Positions 30,594 to 41,200 of a stretch of DNA of 64,000 bases are shown here, one piece after another. Made by a program: the position numbers and the translations under genes. Under the pieces are notes generated by a model. It was not told the DNA's origin, ran no database searches, and saw nothing but the letters and a program-made list of their open reading frames with translations. Position 1 is the stretch's first letter, and each line of letters begins with the position of its first letter. Source of the stretch: Yamagishiella unicocca (taxonomy: Eukaryota; Chlorophyta; Chlorophyceae; Chlamydomonadales; Volvocaceae); contig BDSL01000032.1 of assembly GCA_003116995.1 (NCBI GenBank), positions 496,001 through 560,000 on the forward strand, written 5' to 3'.

Positions 30594-31209
30594 GAGGATA
30601 AGAGCGCTGTCCGCGTGGTCTTGTTGGGTAGCAACGGGTCATCAGCTTCAGGCGTGCCATCCCAGGGCAGCAGCAGCCTGCTCATTGAGCTGGATCCGAA
30701 GGACCCTAACAAGGCGACTTACATCCAGCGGATGAAGCAGCGTGCACAACAGTGCACCGCACTTTTGGCGAAGGAGCCACGCCAGTGCATGAACCGAACA
30801 CTCTCTGTGCTGCCTGATGGCAGGCCGCGCTGCTACTGCCATGCGTCTCCGGACATCCCGGACTACGTGGCAAACGAGCCCTGGGCGCCATAATTGCGGC
30901 CGCAGCATATATTTTGCCCTGTGATAGGTCCGCAATACGTATAGCTTGGTGCAATGCCCAGGTTTGTCGAAATAAACCTGGGCTGTACTTGTACTGGGCG
31001 TGGGCTTGGGCTCCGTACCATGGACCTGATAACGGAAATAGCAACGGTGATGTTTGACATCCCGGCGTTCCTTGCATTCGTTGTATCGTTTAGAAGCTGT
31101 ACTCAAGTTGTATTGATGTTTCAAGTTTGACTAGGATGGACCTTTGTTTTGAAAGGGAGTTGTGTACCAAGGACAGGAAAGGACTTGGGGAGTTACATTT
31201 TCTGTTGTA

Positions 31210-31252
31210 AACAAATGTGAGGAGGAAGTCTAGACTTCCTCCTCACATTTGT
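31210..31252. repeat. Palindrome centred on TCTAGA, right copy
   Basis: AACAAATGTGAGGAGGAAGT and its complement; two to three bases longer per arm than the left copy. Confidence 0.85.
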
Positions 31253-31263
31253 TACGTACGAAT

Positions 31264-31345
31264 TGTTGCCTCCTCACATTTGTCACATACGAATTGTTGC
31301 CCAGGATGCCCTATAGATCTACAGGGCATCCTGGGCAACAATTCG
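31264..31345. repeat. Palindrome centred on AGATCT, right copy (longer)
   Basis: CGAATTGTTGCCCAGGATGC, then CCTATAGATCTACAGG, then GCATCCTGGGCAACAATTCG. It is nearly perfect over about 56 bases with one mismatch; the left copy has lost part of one arm. Confidence 0.8.
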
Positions 31346-31382
31346 CTCGTCTGGTTCTCCGGCTAATCGTTATGCACGGACC

Positions 31383-31649
31383 ATGCCATTTCGCATGCAC
31401 CCGCTCATTGTGGCCTTGAACGACAAGCTGTCCGCAGCAACGGAAGGCACTGTGGAGGAGTCGGCCGTCGCCACCGCGCGGTTGCTCTACGAGACAGCCC
31501 TGCTGGAGCCCGGCTTCCTGCCCGATGACGCCAAGGCCTTCTTGAAGCGGATGTACAGCGTGCTCAAGGGCACCCTGGGCGTGCAGTGTTTGGACGTGGA
31601 GCTTGAAGACGATTCATCTGTGGGCGGGGAGGAGGCCCCGGCCGCGTAG
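31383..31649 (+). pseudogene. Captured last exon of an HSP90-family gene (right copy)
   Basis: Same 88-codon frame as at 18127-18393, with four residue changes (for example SGF to PGF and FSKRMY to FLKRMY). The splice acceptor seen in the left copy (TTTCGCAG) reads TTTCGCAT here, so this copy could no longer be spliced as a terminal exon. The frame remains open. Confidence 0.7.
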
Positions 31650-32435
31650 GAAGCTCCTGAGACGAGCTGTAAGCGTGGTGCGCAGACTGCCACATAAAAC
31701 TGTGTGGTGCAGGAGTCTGTCTACCCCCCACGTGCCCCCCACAAGGGCATACAGAAGCAGTTAATTTAGCAGCCTAATTTACATTGCTGTGGCGTTGAGC
31801 GGGGGCCATTACGTGGATGCGTGCCTGACTTACTGACAGGTGCGTGTGCTCATGAGTTACGAGAAACTGGCGCGACAGCAGGCAATCGGCGAAGCGACTA
31901 GGCGTGAATATGCGTGTTCACTGCAGGACTGTGAAAGCCGGCAAATGATGCCATGACCCGGGGTTGTTGAGAGAACTGATGGTGCGCCATTGTTGACGAA
32001 CTTTGAAGGTTAGGGCTTGGGTTCGACGCGGGATATTACTCGTGATCGGTTATCCTCGATGAGTGAGGGATGCCCCATCGTGGGCAAGCAGGTACAGATG
32101 CACAGAATGGTGTTCATGACGCATATTGCTTATCGTTTTTCAAGCGGGCGTAATTCTGGCGTGTTCATGGTGTATTGCTTTTTCCGTTTGGTCGTACATG
32201 GCCTGGAGTGCAGCCCCAACGCTCGTTTGAGGCGGGGATCGCCCGGAGGAAGCACTCCAGAAAGCAGGGACCGGTTGCGGGCCAGAGTGGGAGGGCGGAT
32301 GCCTAGATGCTGGTTCACGCTCAGCACTGCCTGCGCCTGTAACTGATCCCTGCCCCTCGGTCCTCATCCACCCTCCTTTGGCGCTTTGCCACCACTAACT
32401 ACTGTAAGGGTGATTCAGAGGGTATCAAAGTGTCG

Positions 32436-32620
32436 TTCCAATCCCAATCCCTGAAATAATTTGGTCACACAATCCCTTTTGGAACCCATTCCCCAGCGGG
32501 TTCAATCCCCTCCCAAAGTGAGTTCCAATCCCCAGTGTGGCAATCCCTCGCCGGGTTTAATCCCTTCCCAGGTGCGGTTTCAATCCCCAATCCCGACGGG
32601 TCCGCAGCAATCCCTATTCC
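32436..32620 (+). repeat. CAATCCC-motif array, right
   Basis: About ten copies of CAATCCC or close variants spaced 6-25 bases apart (GTTCCAATCCCAATCCCTGA and GGTTTCAATCCCCAATCCCG are typical). It directly follows the right end of segment B. Confidence 0.7.
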
Positions 32621-33460
32621 GCATGGGTTATAAAAGTAACCCACAGCCTTCCCTCCACTCCCAACCGCTGAAGAACCATGACGAGTGGCGGTTGCAAGAT
32701 GCCTTTGCTATCGTCCCCTGAGAGTCCGCTTCCCTTCCCTGAGGCCTTGCCTTGCTTACAGAGCGCAGTCCCTACTCGATGGAGTTTCCAGTTGGCGGTT
32801 GTACCTTGCCACCTCCCGCCTCCTCTCCCCAGCACGCAGCAAACACCGGTACAAATCAAAAGCACACGCAGCGGGTAGCAATAGCTTAACAGCACGCCGC
32901 CACATTAGCTTGTGCGCATTGGCGCCGACCTCCATACCGTTGCCACACATGCCACATTTGCCACATTTGCCCAGATGGTTGAACTCCGGCGTCTCGAGGT
33001 ACCTTTATGACCTTTCGGCAATCAGCGCGCCGATGCGGGTCGTGTGTTCCATCACACAATAGCAATGACCCCCCCCTGCTTTCCGTGCAAACTGTGCGAA
33101 CATTTCGCCAACCCGGGATCGTGGCCATTCTTTTCTCGTGAATTATAAGTTTATCAAGTCACTATCATGGGATGTGTTCAGCTAAGGAATTGGGTGTTTT
33201 CTGTGCCGCTATCTTATCAAAAGGGATATAAGGATAGTACGGGATGTCATCCCATGACAGCGGCTTGACAATCTCTCATAATTAGACATGACAAAGAAAG
33301 TTCTAAAAGATGGCTATTTTCCAGTGTAGCCCCCAGATCCTTACATGAACACGTCATTAGCAAAATTCGGATAGAAGCATGTGGGGCATAGTACGACAAC
33401 AATCATCAAACACCATACGACAACAATCATCACACACCATACGACAACAATGGTACACAG
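32621..33460. other. No gene seen
   Basis: Unremarkable sequence; the last 300 bases are AT-rich for this window and include ACGACAACAATCATCA repeats leading into the heptamer array. Confidence 0.4.
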
Positions 33461-33463
33461 TCC

Positions 33464-33632
33464 GTATGTCATATGTCGTATGTCGTATGTCGTATGTCGT
33501 ATGTCGTATGTCGTATGTCGTATGTCATATGTCGTATGTCGTATGTCGTATGTCGTATGTCGTATGTCGTGTATGTCGTATGTCGTATGTCGTATGTCGT
33601 ATGTCCTATGTCGTATGTCCTATGTCCTATGT
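33464..33632 (+). repeat. Heptamer array (GTATGTC)n
   Basis: About 24 tandem copies of GTATGTC with a few variants (GTATGTCATATGTCGTATGT; GTGTATGTC; CCTATGTC). All six frames across it are open by chance. Confidence 0.95.
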
Positions 33633-33809
33633 CACACGAAGATTCCCAAATATTAGCATGTGTCATACACATGTTCGTGCAGCTTAGAGGCGACATGTAT
33701 TTTTGAGGTCGTGTACTCGCGTTGGAAAACAGATCAGGAATAGAGAGGAGTTCAGGATTATAATAAGAGCTCCAATCACCTCCCCTCCTCCCCTCCTTCC
33801 CATTCTTCT

Positions 33810-33831
33810 GGGTTTTAGGGTTTTAGGGTTT
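33810..33831 (+). repeat. Interstitial telomere-like tract
   Basis: GGG, then TTTTAGGGTTTTAGGG, then TTT: two full units and partial flanks of the Chlamydomonas-type telomere repeat. It ends a few bases before duplicated segment A starts. Confidence 0.8.
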
Positions 33832-33835
33832 CGCC

Positions 33836-34088
33836 AGGCATTCCGAGGGATGGTGGCAGGAGCCGTGTGGGGATCGGCGGCGGGTTGTGTGTGCCGGGCA
33901 GCGCTCGGGCGTCGCGAAGTTGTGCTCCAGGGAAGGAGTCTGTGGCTCCACGGGAGAAGCGGATCCAGCTGGGACAGCTCGAGCTAAGGCATCGACTGCT
34001 TGCTCGGTGATCGCAACGGTACTACAGGATCGGATGTCTGACGCACTGTACTGGTGGACTGACTCTGCGAATGGTTGTCGCAGTATGC
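33836..34088 (-). repeat. Duplicated segment A, right copy
   Basis: Reverse complement of 16278-16528, with small differences. It begins within about five bases of the telomere-like tract. Confidence 0.8.
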
Positions 34089-34446
34089 GATTCTCTTCAG
34101 CGGCCAAAGTCTTCCCGGAGCCACGAGGTCCATGAAGTTGTGACCTGGATGGCTGAGCTAGGGCGAATCGGTTGTGGAGCATGACAGTGTCACGACTGCG
34201 GCTGGGGATGCTGCGTGGCATGGCGGAACAAAGAGCGGATAGCCGAATCCTGCTGACATCGCTTCCCTCTGTCACCAGAAGACGAGCGCATTGCTGACGG
34301 GCTGCAGGTTCCACGTCAGCAAACATCAGCGCGCAGAACGAAGGGCATACGGTACAGTACGATGATACGTCGTGTTGTTGGGTGCGCTGACTGCTAGTAG
34401 TAACTGCCATGACATTGTGTAGAGTCCAGTGCCCGTGTGGACTCAA
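34089..34446 (-). other. Frame with a Walker A-like motif
   Basis: The minus-strand frame running 34446 to 33823 contains HGPRGSGKTLAAEENR at about 34132-34085, a perfect GxxxxGKT P-loop. Upstream residues (VEPAARQQCARLLVTEG) are protein-like. No Walker B or other domain is visible in the window, and the frame then enters segment A. It may be a fragment of an ATPase or helicase from a mobile element, or chance. Confidence 0.25.
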
Positions 34447-34914
34447 GTAGCCAGGTGGATTCCAAAATATAACGTCAGCTATGCCTAATTACAAACTGCT
34501 GGCACACAAACCAGTGGCATGCAGAAGGGCATGATACCATGACAGTACCATGATACCTCGTGTTGTTCGGTGCGCTGACTGGTGTGGGTATGTGAATTCA
34601 AGTGCCCATGTGGACTCAAGTGGCCAGGTGGATTCCAAAATATAACGCCAAGTATGCCTCATTATAAGTGCCATGCATGTACGGCACAATGGGCTGCGCC
34701 TAATCTATGACCGTGGACACCAGTGCACTCGTACAACTTTAGGTCCTAAACGCATGCCACACTAATGCCGTGGAAATAACTGTACAGAATGGCTGAGAAC
34801 AAATTTAGAGAAATGCTCAAACACGCTTTCCGTGGGTAGTAACGCTGAAAAGGCTGTAAGGCGATTGCTGCCCTGGTGATCCCGTTTGGAAAGGTGCTAG
34901 ACGACCAGCTCCAT
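34447..34914. other. No gene; short direct repeat
   Basis: A block containing TGGATTCCAAAATATAACG, preceded by TGTGGACTCAAGT and GGCCAGG, occurs at about 34435-34475 and again at about 34610-34650, spaced about 180 bases apart. Nothing else is recognised. Confidence 0.5.
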
Positions 34915-35441
34915 CTGCCGCCCTCCCTCTCTCCCTTTCTTCCTCCCCCCTCCCTTGCTTCTCCCTCCCTTGCTCCTCCCTCGCTTCCTCCTCCCTCCCT
35001 TGCTCCTCCCTCGCTTGCTCCTCCATCCATCATTCCTCCCCCTCTCCTCCATTCCGCCTACCCCCCTTGCTCCCCAGGCGTCCTCACACGCCCGCTCCAG
35101 GTCGCTACGCGGCAGCAGCGACTGCTTGCCCCTCATGCCCACCAGCGCCTCCGCCTCATCCCTCCTCCGCCACACAAGGTCCCGCAGCTCCGCTCGCTGC
35201 GCCTCGCCGCCGTACCTTGCCTCCCCGTTGAACAGCTGCACACACACCAGCTCGCGGGGGTCCAACCACCTCGCCATGCCTCCACTCTGCTGCGAGAGGG
35301 CGCCCGCTGCGACCATCCCCCCCCGCGGCGGCTGCGATGCTGCGGCTGCCTCGGCTGCTGGCCCCCACACGTCCGAAACCAGCATCGGCGCAGCCGAGAC
35401 GGTGCCGACAGCGAGGCGGACGTAGCACAGGCTCACCGGAA
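34915..35441 (-). repeat. Duplicated segment C, right copy
   Basis: Reverse complement of 20595-21100. It encodes the same DUF3638-type C-terminal end (SLCYVRLAVGTVSAAPMLVS to RSDLERACEDA) without the upstream helicase-like exons, so this copy is only a gene fragment. It is followed by a CTCCCTCCCTTGCTCC-type tract. Confidence 0.8.
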
Positions 35442-36565
35442 TGGGGGTCGGGTGGGGTCCACGTCCTTGCTAGTGGGCCCCCCTCCCCCGGTTTGTTGCT
35501 GCTAGCTGCAAGCAAAGCGTACCCGGCCTCATGCACAGCGCAGTACGCGAACTACCCAATCAACCATTGTTGCACGTGCACCTCGGTTGCCTAGATTTCT
35601 TGCGTGCAATGGGCTAGCCCCAGCGGTTGAAATGTGCATGTAGCAGGGTGCGTGTTAAGGACTAAGGAACACTTCTCGCCCAGCCGCGACTCCGACCTTC
35701 AGGCGTGGGGCTCAAGAAGAGGTCATTGCCTCGACTACCCGACTCTGCAGCGAGCAGTACGTCGTCGTGAAGGACGTGAGCCTCGGTGGCCCTCGAGCCG
35801 CTTCTCCCGCCCTGGCAGCACCGTTGCAGCCGGATGGACAGTGCGGTGACCACCACCACCACCAGCCAGAAGTCGGAGTGAAAACGCAGTCACCAAGCAG
35901 CAGAGCTTCCGAACACGGACATTCAAACCGCACCTACCGTAACATCACAAGGAACTGCAGGCCCCGGCACCGCGCCAGCTCCGCTGCAAGCGCCACCACA
36001 GTTCATCGTCGCTCCACCCCGGCAAAGCAGCGGCATGAAAAAAGCACACACGTCCCGACATATCAACATAATCACCCCCATGCACAAGTGTATTCGTATA
36101 TTTCGCTTCACCCGAACCTCTGTGCTCGTATATTTCGCTTCACCCGAACCTCTAGTCGAATGCGTCCTAGCACTGATACGGTAATCGTCGCGTTAGGTTG
36201 GCAATTTTGGCAATTGAGGCCCCCCATTTCCATTGAACGACACACGACGGCACCACAACCCACAACCCCACAACCACATAGAATCATAGATCCCTCACCG
36301 GGTCGGAAGTATGCAACGGGAATTGCAACGTTCCTAAAACCGGTAGACCCAGCCTCCAAGGCTGGTCTGACCCGTCAGCCTCAGGGCAGCAAGCTACCCG
36401 CTCCGAAACCCACACGCTCTACCCTGCATCCCCCCGGATCCTGACACCTCCCCACTCAACCACGGTAGCTCCCCGCACCCACCTGATGCACGATGCCAAC
36501 ATCGCACCTGACTGCCGGCTGCGCGCCCCACCCAGCAAGGCCCACACCTGCCCGCCCCTCCGCCG
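35442..36565. other. No gene seen; 3' flank of TMTC gene
   Basis: Intergenic. Two direct copies of a 27-base unit (CGTATATTTCGCTTCACCCG plus AACCTCT) lie at 36095-36121 and 36127-36153. I see no other structure. Confidence 0.5.
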
Positions 36566-38230
36566 CTACCGTACCGCTGATCCCCTTCGGCCCTGCCCCC
36601 GCCCCCGCCCACTCACGCTCCCCGCCGCCTCCTCCCCCGCCGCCGCCCCACCCCCGCCCCCTCTCTGCCCCACCCCCACCGCCTCCTCCAGCTGCGCCGC
36701 GCACCGCGGCTGCAGCCCCCGCAGCACCCCCACCACCGCCTCGATCGCCGCCTGCTGCCGCTCCAGCTCCCCCGCCTCGCCCGCACGCGCTGCATGCACC
36801 GCCAGCATCCTCCGCGCTGCCAGCACCTGCCCCCACATCTCGCACTGGTTGGGCGGCCGCAACCTCGCTGCCTCCTCTAGCAGCTGCGCTATGACCTGCA
36901 TCGCCTCCGGACCTCCCAGCGGGCCGCTGCCACCAGGCGCCACCAGCCTGCGCGTCCGGGCCCCCTGCCCGCCCTGCGCGCCTGCCAGCTGCTGGTTCAG
37001 CAACACCGCCGCGACGGATAAGTGCACCGCCGCCTCCTGCCGGGGCGGGAGGTGGGAGGTCGGAGGTGGGTTCAACGTAAGAATACATGACTGTGATGCG
37101 AGGAATAAGGGAGACCGGAAGCCGGGGGGCGGGGGGTGGCCAGGTGGTGTGGGGGGGGTCAGGCGTTGGTGTGGGGGGGGTCAGGTGGTGGTGGGGGGGG
37201 CAGGTGGTGGTGGGGGGCGGATGGTGCGAGTAGGGCATCGTCTCAGTACATGTCCGCGGATGCGAGGCAAGGCGCCGGAGGCGGTGTGGGTGCCGCGGGG
37301 GGTCAGGGCCCCAGCAAGACGAGGCAGGGTCCTTGTCGGCACGGCCAAAGCAACGCACAGGGCCAACACACAGAGCGTGTTTGTGTTCTGCAGCGCTGCC
37401 CCCAACCCCCATCCCTCCCGCCGGTCACCAGCCCCGCTGCTCCCTCCCCACCTGAGTGCGCCCAACCGCCATCAGCGCCCGCCCCCACTCCGCTTGCAGC
37501 CAGGGGTCCTCGGGGTCGGCAGTCTGGATGCTGCACGCCGCGAGGGGGAAGGGTGCGGGAAACATGCGGGGGGGCCAAGGGAGCCGGGAAGGTGTGTGTG
37601 TGTGTATGCACATGTAAATATAAATCGGGTAGGGGGCCTCGCTGGGGATGTGGGATGCGAAATGTGTGATGTGTGATGTGTAATGGGGGCTGTCAGAGCC
37701 GCGACCCACGGGACCAGGGCGCCGGGGGAAGATGCCAATGAAGTCGCGCAATGAGGTGAAGTCGACAATTGCAGTGGTCGCGTGCGGTTTCCTCCACTCC
37801 TCGGGGGCTGTAGCTGCAGCCACCATTGCTCCGTACTCACACGTGCATCAGCTGCAGGTGCGGCGGCGTCGAGCCGACCTGCGCCGCCGCGCCGTTCGCC
37901 ATGGAGGCGGCGGCGAGGCGGCAGTACGGCAGCTCGTCCAGCTGCCGTACGTAGTTGTACACCGCGGTCGTCAATCGGGAGGGTGCACCCGGGCGGGCGG
38001 GCCCTTCCGCAGCCATAGCGCGGTAGACGGGCGCTCGCGCCTCCAGGCAGCGCAGCAGCTGCTGGGGCGGGGCGGCTGAGGGCGGGAGGGGGATGCCAGA
38101 AAAGAACCGGTTACTCGACATGAGAAGTGTAGCTGGGCGGGAGGGGGAGGGCGGGAGGGGGGGGCAGGCGGGGCGTGGGGCTGGCTGGGGGTTGCGCCGG
38201 TTGAGGGGTGCGTTCAGTGTTGATATTTCC

Positions 38231-38271
<41 letters not shown>

Positions 38272-41200
38272 TCCCGCCTCACCTGTCTTGTTTGCCGCTG
38301 CGCGCCCGACTCCGAACACCTCGGCGGCCACAACATCAGCCCCCGAGCCCGAGCCCGAGCCGGAGCCGGAGAGCGGTGGCCGCCCCTCGTCCTCGCCCCG
38401 GAGCGCCCCCCGGCACCAGTCCACGGCAGCGTCCACATCCTGCGGACGGAGTCGGGCCGGGTCGGAGTGAGGTGGTGAAGCCCAGGGTTGCAGGGTTCAA
38501 CAAGTCACCGGGTCGATGGGGCAACTCCACACCCACACACGCACACACACGCGCGGAGGCTCGAGGGCGCTGCTGCACCGGCGTGAGCCGTTGCTGCACG
38601 GCTGCCGCAGCCAAGCCCCGTCCCACGGATTTTCCTGCTGCACGTGCCCCCTCCCCCCTGCCGCCCCCGGGTGTCCCCGCTGCCCCCCTGCCGCCCCCGG
38701 GTGTCCCCGCTGCCCCCCTGCCGCCCCCGGGTGTCCCCGCTGCCCCCCTGCCGCCCCCGGGTGTCCCCGCTGCCCCCCTGCCGCCCCCGGGTGTCCCCGC
38801 TGCCCCCCTGCCGCCCCACTCGCCCTGGCCGCCCTCCGCTGCGCGAACAGCAGCGCCGCCAGCTCGATCATGTCGCACCCCTCCGCCACCTGTCGCAGCT
38901 CGGGGCGCAGCAGCAGCGCACCCCAGCGCTTAGCGGCGGAGGGGGAGCGGCGGCGGAGGGAGGAGGGCGAACGGGGGGGATACAATAAAATTACCGGTAA
39001 CAAGCGGGGGCGAGGGGGAGGGGGCACGATTCGAGCAAGGGCATGCTGGAGGAGATGACGGGGCCACGGCATGGTTGGCGCGAAGGGGAGGAGACAACCA
39101 GAAGATTGCTTCGGTTTGCTGGCGTGTGCTAGTGGTGGAAAGTGGTGGCAACCCTTTTTTTATGTGATGGTGGGCGTGCCATCACCGGTGTAGCCCACAA
39201 GTTTTAAGCCCCAGCTGCGGTGGTGGTGGCATTGGTTCTAGCTGCGGTGGTGGTGGCAATGGTGGAGAGGAGGGGAGGCGCCGTCGCAAGGCACGCAGTG
39301 CGCTGCCGCAGCACCCCCATGACCTCAGCGGCGGCGCCAACACCGGCCTCCTCACCCATCACGACCGCCCCCTCACCCACCATGACCGGCAAGGGGTCCT
39401 TCGGGCTGGCGGAGTGCAGCACCCGGTAGATGGTGTTGAGCGAGCGCAGCGCCTCAGCCGCGACGTACTTGCAGCTGAGGGCGGCATCCAGCTCGGCCAG
39501 GCCGGACTGGGGATCGCCTGCGGGCGGCGCGGGGTTCGAGGGAAACCCGTGGGCGGCGCGGGGGGGGGAGGGGGAGGGGGAGGGGGGCCAGCGGCGGCAC
39601 CGGGTACGAGTGAGATATGCGGGGGGATCCATATATGTTCACCATGCCTCCAAGTTGCAGATGTATGTGAAAGTCGACGTATATATACCGGGTACGTGCA
39701 TCGGCATCGTATGGACGGACCGACAATGCCGAGGCAGTGGTGTTTGTGGGAAGCTGTGGCGAGGTCCCACGGATCGGGGAAAGTGGAAGCGTACGTGGCT
39801 GACAGGTACCGGGGGGGGGGGTCGTTTGAGCAAGGGGTGAGGCCAACCCGGGGGCCCAACCCAGCGAGAGTCCTAATATACTCACACGCGGCCCCCTCCA
39901 CCTCCCACCACTCCCGCCGGTCCCAAGAGCCCCCCCTCTTTTTTCCCCTCCAGCCACGCCGCTTTGCGCGGTCGCCGTAGTCCACATGCATCCAAAACGT
40001 GCCCATTGCGCCACTGCCTCCAAGCCCCCCAGGCACTCCTCCGGACCCCCGCCGCCCCCGGCTGCCCCGGGCGGCCCCCGCCCGTCCGCACCCGAGTTCA
40101 CCAGCGCCACCCCTATCCAGTAGCTGGGCTCGCAGTACCCCGGCTCAATGTCTCGCGCCCTGCGGAAGTGCTCCAGCGCCGCCTGCTGGTCCCCTGCGCG
40201 GCGGCGCAGTATGCCCAGGTTGAGCTGCACCTTTGCGCTGGCGCCGCACACCTGAGGGACGGGGGGAGGGGGAGAGGACCCGGTCACACGACGTGGGAAG
40301 TGGAAAGGGGGGGGGGGCGGGGTTGCACGACATGGGAAGTGGAAAGGGGGGGGGGCGGGGTTGCACGACATGGGAAGTGGAAGGGGGGGGGCGGGGTTGC
40401 ACGACATGGGAAGTGGAAGGGGGAGAGAAGACCCACAGGTTTCGTAGGAACTAGGGGAGAGAGAGGGCGGGGCGCGCGCGGAGGGAGCGAGGGAGGGAGC
40501 CAAGCGCAATGGAGTGGTGGGATGGTGGAGTGGTATGTGTTGGAGGCTGTGATGGGTTCGTTGAGGCAAAGTTAAGCGCTTGGTGGTGGTGGTGGTGGTG
40601 GTGGCCATGGTGCTGCTATGTCGCCGACTGCCCCGCGTGCATCCACCAAACAACGGCACCTGCCCCACCCGGATCCCTGCCCCACCTGGATCCCTGCCCC
40701 ACCTGGATCCCTGCCCCACCTGGATCCCTGCCCCACCCGGCACTCTGCCCCACCCGGCACTCTGCCCCACCCGGCACTCTGCCCCACCCGGCACTCTGCC
40801 CCACCCGGCACTCTGCCCCACCCCGCACTCTGCCCCACCCGCACTCTGCCCCACCCGGCACTCTGCCCCACCCGCACTCTGCCCCACCCGCACTCTGCCC
40901 CACCCGGCACTCTGCCCCACCCGGCACTCTGCCCCACCCCGCACTCTGCCCCACCCGGCACTCTGCCCCACCCCGCACTCTGCCCCACCCGGCACTCTGC
41001 CCCACCCGCACTCTGCCCCACCCGGCACTCTGCCCCACCCGGCACTCTGCCCCACCCGGCACTCTGCCCCACCCGGCACTCTGCCCCACCCGGCACTCTG
41101 CCCCACCCGGCACTCTGCCCCACCCGGCACTCTGCCCCACCCGGCACTCTGCCCCACCCCGCACTCTGCCCCACCCGCACTCTGCCCCACCCCGCACTCT

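Larger units (their letters stand above)
23604..30893 (+). pseudogene. Segment-B frame interrupted by retrotransposon
   Basis: The frame equivalent to 18840-19433 is here broken after codon 89 (HGYVASIDED) at 23869 by the retrotransposon. It resumes at 30594 (KSAVRVVLLGSNGSSASGVP onward) and runs to 30893. The parts on both sides are still open, so the insertion is younger than the duplication. Confidence 0.75.
23532..32430 (+). repeat. Duplicated segment B, right copy, split by retrotransposon
   Basis: 23532-23869 and 30594-32430 together are collinear with the reverse complement of 17359-19507. The gap is exactly the retrotransposon plus a 5-bp target duplication. The two B copies differ by scattered substitutions and small indels. 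Confidence 0.85.

Noticed and set aside
33379..33706. Open frames encoding YVVCRMS-type repeats
   Set aside because: Translation of the GTATGTC array only; no non-repeat sequence.
38497..39072. Repetitive frames with GDTRGRQGGS-type units
   Set aside because: They result from the 30-bp intron minisatellite and run through splice sites of TMTC exons.
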